A stretch of DNA of 30,753 bases from an uncultured Alphaproteobacteria bacterium (GCA_947589625.1 CANQCM010000002.1:1-30753); one strand, 5' to 3'; shown: positions 1-8,786, counted from the first letter of the stretch. Numbers and translations: made by a program. The notes: generated by a model not told the origin, from the sequence alone.

Positions 1-33
1 ATTTTATTCTTGCATTTAAGGGATTTTTAACCC

Positions 34-52
34 AAAATGCGCCTGCATTTTT
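34..52 (+). terminator. hairpin with T-run upstream of ppdK
   Basis: A 7-bp stem (AAAATGC, 34-40, pairing with GCATTTT, 45-51) with a GCCT loop and a T-run ending at 52. It could be the terminator of a gene left of the window, or a hairpin in the ppdK leader. The T-run lies mostly inside the stem, so termination would be weak. Confidence 0.35.
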
Positions 53-70
53 AGTTAAAGGAGATATTTA

Positions 71-2728
71 ATGAATAATAAATGGGTTTATACCTTTGGC
101 AACGGACACGCCGAAGGTCAGGCAGATATGCGTAATCTGCTGGGTGGTAAAGGTGCAAATTTGGCAGAAATGAATCTAGTCGGTCTGCCAGTTCCTGCTG
201 GTTTTACTGTGACAACAGAAGTTTGCACATATTATTACAATAACAATCAAACTTATCCTGCTGATTTGATGGACCAAGTTCGCGCAGGTATCGCGCATAT
301 TGAATCTATTATGGGCAAAAAATTTGCAGATAATGAAAATCCGTTATTGGTGTCTGTGCGTTCGGGTGCGCGTGTTTCTATGCCTGGTATGATGGACACA
401 GTTTTGAATTTGGGTTTGAATGATGAAACGGTCAAAGCGCTGGCAAAAATTTCAGGCAATGAACGGTTTGCGTATGATTCTTATCGCCGTTTTATTATGA
501 TGTTTTCTGATGTTGTGTTGGGCGCAGATATTGATTTGTTTGAACACACACTGGAACGCATGAAGGAAGACAAGGGCTATAAAGTTGATACAGAACTGAC
601 CGCAGACGATTTAAAAGACTTGGTTGAAAAGTTCAAAGAAATCGGTCATAAAATCGGCAAAGTATTTCCACAAGATCCATGGGAACAATTAAAACTGGGT
701 ATTGGTGCAGTGTTCGGCAGCTGGATGAGCAAGAAAGCCATCACATATCGTAAATTGAACAATATCCCAGGCGATTGGGGTACTGCGGTTAATGTCCAAG
801 CGATGGTGTTTGGTAATTCTGGTGACGACAGTGCGACTGGTGTGTGCTTCAGCCGTGACCCTGCGACAGGTGAAAATAAATACTATGGCGAATATTTGAT
901 TAATGCCCAAGGCGAAGACGTTGTGGCAGGTATTCGTACACCACAACCGATGAGCAAAGATGATTCTGGTCGTACATCACTGGAAGAAGCCATGCCCGAT
1001 GTTTATCGCGAATTGTGCGAAGTGCGCGAGAAATTGGAAAAACACTATAAAGATATGCAAGATATGGAATTTACCATTGAACATGGCAAATTATGGATGT
1101 TGCAATGCCGTAACGGTAAACGCACAGCGGCGGCTGCTGTTCGTATGGCAGTTGAAATGGTTGCCGAAGGTTTATTGACCAAAGAAGAAGCAATCTGCCG
1201 CGTGGGGGCTGACCAATTAAATCACTTGTTGCACCCAATGCTGGATCCAAAAGCAGATAAAAAAGTTATTGCAACTGGTCTGCCTGCAAGTCCTGGGGCA
1301 GCCGTAGGTCAAGCAGTATTTAATGCCGAAGACGCAGAAAAGTGGGCGGCAGACGGTAAAAAAGTTATGCTGATACGTATTGAAACATCGCCTGAAGATA
1401 TCGCAGGTATGAATGCAGCCCAAGGTGTAATTACTGCGCGTGGTGGTATGACATCGCATGCGGCGGTGGTTGCGCGTGGTATGGGTACACCGTGCGTATC
1501 GGGGTCGCCTGATATTAAAATTGATTATGAATCCAAGACCATGAAAACAACATCTGGCGCAATTATTCACGAGGGCGATTGGGTATCTATTGACGGTGCC
1601 AAGGGTCAAATTATAGAGGGTCAAATTCCAACAGTGTCTGTGGAATTGACAGGTAATTTCGGCACATTGATGAAATGGGTTGATGAAATCAAATCTCTGA
1701 CAATCAAGGCAAACGCCGAAACACCAAAAGACGCAAAACAAGCGCGTGATTTCGGCGCCGAAGGCATTGGTCTGGCGCGTACAGAACATATGTTCTTTGA
1801 CCCGTCGCGTATTCAAGATATGCGCGAAATGATTTTGGCAGAAGATGAATCTGGCCGTCGTGCAGCATTAAATAAACTGTTGCCGTATCAACGCGCAGAC
1901 TTTGTTGAATTGTTCAAAATCATGGACGGTCTGCCTGTTACAATTCGCTTGATTGACCCACCATTGCATGAATTCTTGCCACATACTGATGAAGACATGG
2001 CAGAATTGGCGCGTCATATTGGCAAGCCTGTGGAATTCGTCAAAGCGCGTGCCGAAGCATTACACGAACAAAATCCAATGTTGGGACATCGTGGTTGCAG
2101 ATTAGCAATTACATATCCAGAAATCTGTGAAATGCAGACGCGTGCGATTTTGTCGGCTGCATTAGAATGCAAATCTGCAGGAATTCGCGTTTTCCCAGAA
2201 ATAGAAGTTCCACTGGTTGGGTCTAAAAAAGAAGTTGATATCGTCAAGGCTGTGATTGATGCAACTGCGCAATCGTTGTTTGCCGAAATTGGCGACAGCA
2301 TTGAATACAAGGTTGGTTCAATGATTGAATTGCCACGCGCGGCACTGTTGGCAGACGAAATCGCCGAATCTTGCGAGTTCTTTGAATTTGGTACAAACGA
2401 TTTGACCCAGACAACATTGGGTATGTCGCGTGACGATACAGGCAAGATTCTGGACGAATATCGCGCCCGTGGCGTTTATGTTGCTGACCCATTTGCGTCT
2501 GTTGACCAATTAGGTGTTGGTTTGCTGATAAATGACGCTGTGCAAAAAGCGCGTCGTACCAAGGACGCAAACATTCACCTTGGTGTGTGTGGCGAACATG
2601 GCGGCGACCCAGATTCTATTGAATTTTTCCATAAAATAGGGTTTGATTCTGTGTCTTGCAGTCCGTTCCGCGTGCCAATTGCGCGTCTGGCGGCGGCACA
2701 GGCGGCTGTCAAATTCCCACGCAAATAA
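71..2728 (+). CDS. ppdK: pyruvate, phosphate dikinase
   Basis: Interconverts pyruvate, ATP and phosphate with PEP, AMP and pyrophosphate in the cytoplasm, so it can serve PPi-linked glycolysis or gluconeogenesis. At 885 aa it has the normal family length. The order is an N-terminal ATP-grasp domain (about 1-350), a swivelling phosphohistidine domain with GGMTSHAAVVARG (about 390-520, catalytic His463), and a C-terminal PEP/pyruvate barrel with FEFGTNDLTQTTLG and the catalytic cysteine Cys840 in VCGEHGGDP. The ATG at 71 follows a strong AAAGGAGAT ribosome site at 57-65. It stands alone, closed by a strong hairpin at 2744-2775. The enzyme is common in host-associated alphaproteobacteria. The family call is secure; the physiological direction cannot be told from sequence. 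Confidence 0.97.
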   Translation: MNNKWVYTFGNGHAEGQADMRNLLGGKGANLAEMNLVGLPVPAGFTVTTEVCTYYYNNNQTYPADLMDQVRAGIAHIESIMGKKFADNENPLLVSVRSGARVSMPGMMDTVLNLGLNDETVKALAKISGNERFAYDSYRRFIMMFSDVVLGADIDLFEHTLERMKEDKGYKVDTELTADDLKDLVEKFKEIGHKIGKVFPQDPWEQLKLGIGAVFGSWMSKKAITYRKLNNIPGDWGTAVNVQAMVFGNSGDDSATGVCFSRDPATGENKYYGEYLINAQGEDVVAGIRTPQPMSKDDSGRTSLEEAMPDVYRELCEVREKLEKHYKDMQDMEFTIEHGKLWMLQCRNGKRTAAAAVRMAVEMVAEGLLTKEEAICRVGADQLNHLLHPMLDPKADKKVIATGLPASPGAAVGQAVFNAEDAEKWAADGKKVMLIRIETSPEDIAGMNAAQGVITARGGMTSHAAVVARGMGTPCVSGSPDIKIDYESKTMKTTSGAIIHEGDWVSIDGAKGQIIEGQIPTVSVELTGNFGTLMKWVDEIKSLTIKANAETPKDAKQARDFGAEGIGLARTEHMFFDPSRIQDMREMILAEDESGRRAALNKLLPYQRADFVELFKIMDGLPVTIRLIDPPLHEFLPHTDEDMAELARHIGKPVEFVKARAEALHEQNPMLGHRGCRLAITYPEICEMQTRAILSAALECKSAGIRVFPEIEVPLVGSKKEVDIVKAVIDATAQSLFAEIGDSIEYKVGSMIELPRAALLADEIAESCEFFEFGTNDLTQTTLGMSRDDTGKILDEYRARGVYVADPFASVDQLGVGLLINDAVQKARRTKDANIHLGVCGEHGGDPDSIEFFHKIGFDSVSCSPFRVPIARLAAAQAAVKFPRK

Positions 2729-2743
2729 TACCAATTTGCACCA

Positions 2744-2775
2744 GACAAAAACCACCCGTTTGGGTGGTTTTTGTC
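2744..2775 (+). terminator. intrinsic terminator after ppdK
   Basis: A perfect 14-bp stem (GACAAAAACCACCC, 2744-2757, with its complement at 2762-2775) around a GTTT loop. It lies 15 nt after the ppdK stop codon. The T-run is partly inside the right arm. Confidence 0.9.
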
Positions 2776-2805
2776 TTTACATAGTGGCGTTGTAAATGTT
2801 ATAAT
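2776..2805 (+). promoter_or_regulatory. promoter of the first cysteine-rich secreted gene
   Basis: TTTACA (2776-2781), an 18-bp spacer and TATAAT (2800-2805), preceded by TG at 2797-2798 (extended -10). It begins directly after the ppdK terminator. The predicted leader is about 80 nt and contains a small 6-bp hairpin (2859-2875) just before the ribosome site AGGAGAGG. Confidence 0.65.
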
Positions 2806-2891
2806 CAATAATAAATTAATATGCAGCACGCATATTGGTTTTGCATGAAAGGCTGAATTTCTGGCATGTCCAGAATCACAGGAGAGGATTT

Positions 2892-5036
2892 ATGAAAAAC
2901 CGTAATTTCGCAGATTGTTGCAAAAATGCGCTGGGGACTGTGTTCTTGCTGGTGGGTGCATTCTTTGTTTGTTCTACGTTGTTATCAATGCGGTCGGTGT
3001 TGGCGGACCCAATTGCACCAATGGCAAACACGGCGCCAGCACCCGTTGCAACATCATCGCGCACAAATTTAACAACGCGTAATTCTGGAAATACCGTATC
3101 ACGCGCAAACGCAACAAATACTGCGTCGCGTTCAGTCGCATCGCGTGCGCAACAGACAAATCGGGCGCGTACTGTGACCACACGCGCAGCGGTGGCAAAC
3201 CCATCGGCGGCAAGTACTGCAAATCGTACAACTGCATCGCGTAATGTTGTTTCGCGCGGTACAACCACACGCGCAACAGTTCCTGCTGCGCGAAATGTTC
3301 GGTCGCGTGTAGCTACAACAAACCGGTCGCGCATATCACTGCAGGGCAGTGCTATTCGTGGCAGTAATGCGGCTTCGTCAACATACACCTATTTAACTGG
3401 CAAATTATATACCGGAAATTACTCGAACATCATTGACTCTACGACGGGTCTGATTTCGTCTGACGCGTATAGTAACTGCTTGGAATCTTACTATACGTGT
3501 ATGGACGAAATCTGCACCGCGCGTAATGCATCACAGGGTCGTTGTTCTTGTGCAGCCCGCGCACGGTCTTTTATCCAAGCCGAACAGCAATTGGAAACAG
3601 CCAATGAAGAATTAATCAAGGTTTCTGGCGAATTGGCGCTGTTGATTGCAACCAAGGGTAAAGATGTCAGTGCGGCATTCCAATTAACCGATGCAGAAAA
3701 AATTATGAACTGTGCATCATATTCTGAAATTTTGGCATCGGGCACGGACGATGAAATAACCGACTGGTGTCGCGCGCACCCTGAATATACTGGTACCGGT
3801 GGCACAACCAGCGTCACATACTGCACCGCGTCCAGCGCGCCAACGTATTGTGGTACAATGGGTACAACATATGGGTTTAATTTGTCTGATTTGAACGGTA
3901 ATGGTTCTGATATTTTGGCATCACTCAAGGCATGGGCAGACGCAAAAGATAATGTTAAAAAAATGTTGGTCAAAGATAACTCAAATCTGTTGTCGGCGTA
4001 TACAGGCGTGTCTGATGTTGTAACTGGTCTGGTTGACAGTGTAACAACATCGTCCGATACAACATCACTGGATTCTTTGGCGAACACATGGGGCTATGAA
4101 TTATTTGAATATGCACACAATAATGTTTGTGGTCGTGTATTAGATTCGTGCTTTAACGGGATTTATGAATGGTGCGGAACACCGCCATCTGGTGGTCGTT
4201 GCGCAGACGGTTCGTCCGGCAGCAATTGCCCGTTTAATTTCAACAGTAAAATTACAGTATCTGCATCGGGTGATGTAACATTGAACGAACGTAATAATAC
4301 TACCGCAAATGCATCTGCAACATGTTTTGGTTACTCGTCATCGTCTGGTGACCCATATCAAAATTTGCGTGGGCCTGTGGCAGACGCGCGCCGCAGTGTT
4401 ATGAATAAATATTTACTGGACGCAAATGCGGCATGTGATACATATGGCGAACAATTGCGTACAACGGCACAAAACATCGGCTATCAAAAAGTTGCCGCGC
4501 AACAGGCATTGCAACAAAAACGTCTGGAATTTGCCCAAGAAGAAAAAGACACAATCTTGAAAGACGCAATTGCGGCAGGCTCTAACTTTGATAACTGTAC
4601 CAGTGAAATTATCGATTGTTATGAAACACAGGCGGCATCAAACCCCAGTTGGTCACAATCGCGCGTCAGAACATATTGCGCCCAGATTGCAAATGTACCT
4701 TCTTGCTATGAAACGATGATTTGCAATCCGTCTAATGCACCGTTCAAAGCGGTTATTGACGAACCAGACAGTGCCAAGTGCAACAACAGTGACGATTACA
4801 CGAAAAACACTTGCCGTAATATTGTGACCCTGAACGACATTTTGAACAAGGCAGCCACCGAAGGTCAAGAATGCGAAATCAATGGTCAGAACTGCGATTC
4901 TGCGGCAATGCGTGAAGCATGTTTGCAGAAAACGACAGTTGCAGAAATCCGTGTATGGAAAAAGTTAACTGGAACATGTTCTGACGGTTATAAATGGGAT
5001 GCAAAACAAGGCATGTGCGTAGTTGACGAAGAATAA
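2892..5036 (+). CDS. secreted cysteine-rich protein with Arg/Ser/Thr-rich N-terminal region (paralogue 1)
   Basis: Function unknown. The ATG at 2892 was chosen because AGGAGAGG lies just upstream and a signal peptide follows (hydrophobic stretch, likely cleavage after Ala38); a TTG 57 nt upstream gives no sensible N-terminus. The 714-aa product has a low-complexity region (about 45-170) full of SR, TR and NR dipeptides. A compact cysteine motif starting at Cys196 (C-x6-C-MD-x2-C-x9-C-S-C) leads into a predicted helical or coiled-coil segment. Further paired cysteines follow, and the tail (CSDGYKWDAKQGMC) resembles half of an EGF-like module. It shares signal peptide, repeat style, cysteine spacing and C-terminal pattern with the protein at 5876-8056. 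It is probably periplasmic or surface exposed with several disulfides. I do not recognise a named family. Confidence 0.85.
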   Translation: MKNRNFADCCKNALGTVFLLVGAFFVCSTLLSMRSVLADPIAPMANTAPAPVATSSRTNLTTRNSGNTVSRANATNTASRSVASRAQQTNRARTVTTRAAVANPSAASTANRTTASRNVVSRGTTTRATVPAARNVRSRVATTNRSRISLQGSAIRGSNAASSTYTYLTGKLYTGNYSNIIDSTTGLISSDAYSNCLESYYTCMDEICTARNASQGRCSCAARARSFIQAEQQLETANEELIKVSGELALLIATKGKDVSAAFQLTDAEKIMNCASYSEILASGTDDEITDWCRAHPEYTGTGGTTSVTYCTASSAPTYCGTMGTTYGFNLSDLNGNGSDILASLKAWADAKDNVKKMLVKDNSNLLSAYTGVSDVVTGLVDSVTTSSDTTSLDSLANTWGYELFEYAHNNVCGRVLDSCFNGIYEWCGTPPSGGRCADGSSGSNCPFNFNSKITVSASGDVTLNERNNTTANASATCFGYSSSSGDPYQNLRGPVADARRSVMNKYLLDANAACDTYGEQLRTTAQNIGYQKVAAQQALQQKRLEFAQEEKDTILKDAIAAGSNFDNCTSEIIDCYETQAASNPSWSQSRVRTYCAQIANVPSCYETMICNPSNAPFKAVIDEPDSAKCNNSDDYTKNTCRNIVTLNDILNKAATEGQECEINGQNCDSAAMREACLQKTTVAEIRVWKKLTGTCSDGYKWDAKQGMCVVDEE

Positions 5037-5053
5037 TTACATTGCATTACATT

Positions 5054-5079
5054 AAAACCGCCCATCTGGGCGGTTTTTT
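5054..5079 (+). terminator. intrinsic terminator
   Basis: A 10-bp stem (AAAACCGCCC, 5054-5063, with GGGCGGTTTT, 5068-5077) with an ATCT loop and a continuing T-run. It ends the transcript of the upstream secreted protein. Confidence 0.9.
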
Positions 5080-5123
5080 GTGGCACACAAAAACACAATT
5101 GCATAAAATTTTCAACAAAATGC

Positions 5124-5151
5124 TTGACTGTTGGGTAAAATAAGGTATTAT
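5124..5151 (+). promoter_or_regulatory. promoter of rplU-rpmA
   Basis: TTGACT (5124-5129), a 16-bp spacer and TATTAT (5146-5151): one mismatch from consensus in each box. The predicted start is near 5158, giving a leader of about 48 nt before the rplU ATG. Confidence 0.75.
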
Positions 5152-5205
5152 TTGCATAAGTTTTTAGACAAAACGAAACAAGAACCATTTAACAAGAGCA
5201 TTAAT

Positions 5206-5505
5206 ATGAGTGATTATGCAATCTTTCAAACCGGCGGCAAACAATACCGTGTCAAGGCGGGCGATACCATCAAGGTTGAAAAACTGAATGCAGAAGGTGA
5301 TGTCCAATTTGATCAAGTTTTGATGCTGGGCGACAAAGTGGGTACACCATTTGTTTCTGGCGCAAAAATTATTGCAACGGTTGTTGAACAAAAACGCGAT
5401 GACAAGGTTTTGGTGTTCAAGAAAAAACGTCGTCAAAACTATCGCCGTACACGCGGACATCGTCAGAATATAACAGTCTTGAAAATTACAGAAATCAAAG
5501 GCTAA
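5206..5505 (+). CDS. rplU: 50S ribosomal protein L21 (bL21)
   Basis: A component of the large ribosomal subunit that binds 23S rRNA. The 99-aa product begins MSDYAIFQTGGKQYRV, the diagnostic L21 start, and carries the basic stretch KKKRRQNYRRTRGHRQ near the C-terminus. The ATG at 5206 is preferred over an in-frame TTG at 5131, which lies inside the promoter spacer. The ribosome site is weak (AAGAGC). It is followed 13 nt later by rpmA, the usual partner; obgE, often third in this operon, is not present because a terminator closes the unit after rpmA. Confidence 0.97.
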   Translation: MSDYAIFQTGGKQYRVKAGDTIKVEKLNAEGDVQFDQVLMLGDKVGTPFVSGAKIIATVVEQKRDDKVLVFKKKRRQNYRRTRGHRQNITVLKITEIKG

Positions 5506-5518
5506 AAGGAGTTAAATT

Positions 5519-5785
5519 ATGGCACACAAGAAAGCGGGTTCGGCAACCACCAATGGACGCGATTCTGCGGGTCGCAGATTAGGTGTTAAAAAATCAGGTG
5601 GCAGCCGCGTTATCCCAGGTAACATCATTGTTCGCCAACGCGGTACAACCGTACACCCTGGAAAAAATGTCGGTATGGGCAAAGACCATACTCTGTTTGC
5701 AACTGTGTCAGGTACTGTCCAATTCAAAAAGGGATTGGGTGACAGAAAAACAGTATCTGTTATACCAGAAACAGACGCGAAATAA
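5519..5785 (+). CDS. rpmA: 50S ribosomal protein L27 (bL27)
   Basis: A large-subunit protein whose N-terminus reaches towards the peptidyl-transferase centre. The 88-aa sequence starts MAHKKAGSATTNGRDSAGRR and contains VGMGKDHTLFA, both typical of L27. There is no N-terminal extension of the type cleaved in Firmicutes. A strong AAAAGGAG ribosome site lies just upstream. It is co-transcribed with rplU and ends at the hairpin at 5785-5812. Confidence 0.98.
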   Translation: MAHKKAGSATTNGRDSAGRRLGVKKSGGSRVIPGNIIVRQRGTTVHPGKNVGMGKDHTLFATVSGTVQFKKGLGDRKTVSVIPETDAK

Positions 5786-5812
5786 AAATATCCCCCGATT
5801 GGGGGATTTTTT
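5785..5812 (+). terminator. intrinsic terminator after rpmA
   Basis: A stem of TCCCCC (5791-5796) with GGGGGA (5801-5806), extended by A-T pairs with one T-T mismatch. It has a GATT loop and a run of six T. Confidence 0.88.
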
Positions 5813-5856
5813 ATTGCTGTGTTTTTGAAATTCGTCTTTTCTGAAAACAACCAATG

Positions 5857-5865
5857 TGATATAAT
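5857..5865 (+). promoter_or_regulatory. extended -10 promoter, leaderless start
   Basis: TGATATAAT, an extended -10 box with no convincing -35. The predicted start is near 5872, only about 4 nt before the ATG at 5876, and there is no Shine-Dalgarno sequence. Confidence 0.65.
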
Positions 5866-5875
5866 TATTATACAA

Positions 5876-8056
5876 ATGAAAAAACTGATTGCATTTTTGT
5901 GCGCAGGCGTGTTTCTTGTGCCATCGGCATTTGCCGCAGATGGCGCCGCCGCGCGTCGTGTAAATAATAATGCAACGCAATCAAAAACAATAAATTCACC
6001 GCGGAATTCAGACACCACAAATCGTCAAACCACAACACGCGCAGCCAATGAACAGACGGCTGCCACAGAACGCGCCGCAGATACGCGTCATACCGTGTCG
6101 CGCAGTGCCACAGATGTGCGCGAAGGGCTACAATCGCGCACCAGTGCGCAAAATGTTGTTTCGCGTGCCGTGGTATCTGACGATAATACAAGCGCAACAG
6201 GGCGCGTCGCCAGTCGCGTTATCACTGCTGATTCACAACGTAATGTCGCGGGCAGTCGCACCAGAATTATTTCCCCAGATACGCGCACAAATCCCGCCGA
6301 TAAATATATTTCGCCAACTGTTGCCAGTGGCACGGTATCGCGCGCGGTTTCAATAAGAAATAGCGCCACAGAACCCGTGACCGCAGAATCTATTGCTGCG
6401 GCCAAAGACAGATTGGAACAAACATCTGAATTAAATAAATCCTGCCAAGAACAGTATAATGATTGTATGGATCAATTTTGCGCGGTTATTGACGCGAATC
6501 AAAAGCGGTGCAGTTGTTCTGCAAACCTGAGCCGTTATACCAAGGTTGAAGATGCGGTCAAAGACGCAAATACGCAATTAAACGATGTCGCGCAACGAAT
6601 TCGCTATGTCGGACTGTCGGCAGACGAAATCCGCGCAATTATGACCGCGACCGAGGCTGAAGAAGAACTAACCGGTAAAACAGATACTACGGAAACTCGT
6701 AATATGCTGGAAAAAATCGAAGAAATGATTAAAGACCCCGCGTCTGCATCAACATATTCGTCTGACACATACAGCGGGCTGGATTTGGATTTAGATTTTG
6801 ATTTTTCCAGCGATACTGACGATATTTTCAGTTTGGATTTTTTAACAAACAACAGTGGCAGTTTTTCAAATCTGCGCGGTACGCAACTATATAATGCGGC
6901 AAAAAAACGGTGCAATACGATTTTAACCCAATGCAAAGAAGTTGGTGCAACACCGCAACAAATCACCGGTAATTACGATTTGGCAATTGATAAAGACTGC
7001 ATTGCATACGAACAAGGTTTAACCAAAATGAACGAAACATTGGTGTCTAATGTTCGCAGCGCAAACAGAATGTTGCAAAAGGCGCGTTTGGCAGTTCTGC
7101 AAAACAAAAATCAATATGACGCCAAGGGCTGTATTGGTGCGCTGGACGCGTGCATGACCGATGAAATGGTTTGTGGTGAAGATTATCTGAAATGTCTGGA
7201 CCCAACCAAGAAATATATTGATGAAAATGGCGAAGTTGTTTTGGGGCAAGATGTTACAAATATCACTGCGTTTATGGAAAAATATGATAATTCCCAAATA
7301 GACAGTAATTTCTTGAAAGACGCATACGGCATGAAAATTAGCGAAACTTCATGCAAGACAGCGGTTAGTGACAGTGTTTCTGTGGGTAATAATGGCGCAT
7401 GCGTTGTTAAATATTTATTGCAAAAGATTGGCACCGGTCAAGAAGTAACAGATGGCGGTCTGTGTCGCGCTGTTTTGGAAAAATGTCAAAATTATACATA
7501 TAACGATGATAAATATGTCCCATATAATGATGTTGTGGTAAATTATGTGCAACGCGCCATGGTTAATATCAAGGCTGGTCAACAAAAGGCGATATCTGAT
7601 TATGCGTCAACATGTATGCTGGATATTGCAAATTGTTATAATCAACAATTTACACAAGTGAATTCTTGGTCGGCAACGGCAAATGTAGACAGCATTTATC
7701 GTGTTATGAAAGGCGCATGCCGTAATGTTGCACTGACATGCGCATATGCTGTATTTGCCGAAGATGGCACATCTTGCCCTAAATCAGATGGCGGTACAGA
7801 TACATGCCTGAACAGTATTTCTGAAATGTTCTATCAGACATTATTGTGCCCAGACCATTCAACATATCAAACATCTGGCACAGGTGGCGATGTGAACAAC
7901 AAATGTAAATGTAACGATGGTTACGAAGCATGGGGCAGCCAATGCGTCTTGAGATGTATGACAAATGCGACCAGAAACAATAATACAGGTCTGTGCGCAT
8001 GTAATTCAGGATATACATTGGATTCATCTGGAACGTGCGTCAGACAATCACAATAA
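5876..8056 (+). CDS. secreted cysteine-rich protein with EGF-like tail (paralogue 2)
   Basis: Function unknown. The ATG at 5876 gives a textbook signal peptide ending PSAFA|AD; an upstream GTG at 5819 lies before the promoter and is rejected. The mature part opens with about 170 residues rich in Thr, Arg, Asn, Ser and Ala with recurring VSR, ASR and TTR. At Cys190 comes the motif C-x6-C-MD-x2-C-x9-C-S-C, with spacing identical to paralogue 1, then a helical segment and an acidic stretch (about 300-325, repeated LDLDFDF-like residues). Further C-x6-C pairs follow. The end has EGF-like CKCNDGYEAWGSQC and CACNSGYTLDSSGTC. Length is 726 aa. A surface or periplasmic location with disulfides is inferred. 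It is transcribed alone, probably leaderless, and closed by the hairpin at 8055-8080. Confidence 0.85.
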   Translation: MKKLIAFLCAGVFLVPSAFAADGAAARRVNNNATQSKTINSPRNSDTTNRQTTTRAANEQTAATERAADTRHTVSRSATDVREGLQSRTSAQNVVSRAVVSDDNTSATGRVASRVITADSQRNVAGSRTRIISPDTRTNPADKYISPTVASGTVSRAVSIRNSATEPVTAESIAAAKDRLEQTSELNKSCQEQYNDCMDQFCAVIDANQKRCSCSANLSRYTKVEDAVKDANTQLNDVAQRIRYVGLSADEIRAIMTATEAEEELTGKTDTTETRNMLEKIEEMIKDPASASTYSSDTYSGLDLDLDFDFSSDTDDIFSLDFLTNNSGSFSNLRGTQLYNAAKKRCNTILTQCKEVGATPQQITGNYDLAIDKDCIAYEQGLTKMNETLVSNVRSANRMLQKARLAVLQNKNQYDAKGCIGALDACMTDEMVCGEDYLKCLDPTKKYIDENGEVVLGQDVTNITAFMEKYDNSQIDSNFLKDAYGMKISETSCKTAVSDSVSVGNNGACVVKYLLQKIGTGQEVTDGGLCRAVLEKCQNYTYNDDKYVPYNDVVVNYVQRAMVNIKAGQQKAISDYASTCMLDIANCYNQQFTQVNSWSATANVDSIYRVMKGACRNVALTCAYAVFAEDGTSCPKSDGGTDTCLNSISEMFYQTLLCPDHSTYQTSGTGGDVNNKCKCNDGYEAWGSQCVLRCMTNATRNNNTGLCACNSGYTLDSSGTCVRQSQ

Positions 8057-8080
8057 AAAAACGCCAAATGGCGTTTTTTT
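8055..8080. terminator. bidirectional intrinsic terminator
   Basis: An 11-bp stem (seven A then CGCC... pairing with GGCG and seven T) with an AAAT loop, T-rich in both directions. It sits between converging genes and overlaps the stop codon of the minus-strand exonuclease gene. Confidence 0.88.
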
Positions 8081-8759
8081 ATGCAGTTATTTTTTTCATA
8101 AATTCGTCGTGTGCCGCCTGTTCATTTTGCGCGACAGTGTATGTACGATGTGGAAAATTTGCGCCTATTTTCGGGTGCGATAAAAAAGCAGCATGTTGTT
8201 TTGCAATAATGTCTTGAATATCGGGCGCAACATCAACCTTGATAAGTTCATGATATACACGCGCTAACAATTCCGCGTCAATTAATGCACCGTGCGCATC
8301 GGCGCGTTCTGCCAATGATATACCAAAAAATTTCGCCAACGCATCAAGTGAAAAACTTTTCAAATTCAATGCACGTGTGCGCGCAATTACAATAGAATCC
8401 ATCTGCTGGCTGAGTGGTATTTCAGGCAAGCCCAGATTCTTTAATTCATAATTTATAAACGGAAAGTCAAAGTCTAAACCGTTGTGCGCCATAATCTTGT
8501 CATTGCCGATAAATTCCAAAAATTTAGGTGCAACAACTGCCATGGTTGGTTTGTCTTCCAGAAAGGCATTTGAAATCTTGTGAACCATATATGTTTCAGG
8601 CGGAATGATTTTTCCTTCGGGATTGATATATTCGTGAAAATTTACGCCTGTCATTTCGCCGTCAATTAATTCAACCGCGCCAATATCAATACAACGGTCG
8701 CCACGCAGATAATCAAAGCCCGTTGTTTCAATGTCAAAGCAAATAATACGTTCTGTCAT
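8079..8759 (-). CDS. dnaQ: DNA polymerase III epsilon subunit / DnaQ-family 3'-5' exonuclease
   Basis: A DEDDh exonuclease, probably the proofreading subunit of the replicative polymerase. Of 226 aa, ExoI is CFDIETTG (Asp9, Glu11), ExoII lies around HNGLDFDFPFINYEL, and ExoIII is HGALIDAELLARVYH, giving the complete catalytic set. Length fits an epsilon subunit with a short C-terminal tail. The ATG at 8759 is used because the domain starts right after it; a GTG at 8771 would add four residues. It is divergent from the helicase gene, about 60 bp apart, and convergent with the cysteine-rich gene. Other DnaQ-like exonucleases look alike, so the specific epsilon role is likely but not certain. 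Confidence 0.9.
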   Translation of the reverse strand: MTERIICFDIETTGFDYLRGDRCIDIGAVELIDGEMTGVNFHEYINPEGKIIPPETYMVHKISNAFLEDKPTMAVVAPKFLEFIGNDKIMAHNGLDFDFPFINYELKNLGLPEIPLSQQMDSIVIARTRALNLKSFSLDALAKFFGISLAERADAHGALIDAELLARVYHELIKVDVAPDIQDIIAKQHAAFLSHPKIGANFPHRTYTVAQNEQAAHDEFMKKITA

Positions 8760-8786
8760 GCGCGCCCCCACGGTGAAAATATGATT

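Noticed and set aside
1217..1816. Long open frame antisense to ppdK
   Set aside because: It lies entirely inside a well-supported gene; the translated sequence is rich in Cys, His and Arg with no domain logic and no ribosome site.
2859..2875. Hairpin in the leader of the first cysteine-rich gene as a riboswitch
   Set aside because: Only a 6-bp stem with a 5-nt loop; no conserved riboswitch core can be recognised in the 80-nt leader.
2835..2891. Upstream TTG start extending the first cysteine-rich protein by 19 residues
   Set aside because: The strong ribosome site and the signal peptide both point to ATG 2892.
2876..3388. Open frame antisense to the first cysteine-rich gene
   Set aside because: Its Arg/Val/Ala-rich composition is the mirror of the low-complexity coding region on the plus strand; no start signals.
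3006..3400. Possible CRISPR-like or tandem DNA repeat in the Arg/Ser/Thr-rich region
   Set aside because: The repetition is at the dipeptide and tripeptide level with irregular spacing; no uniform DNA repeat or spacer structure.
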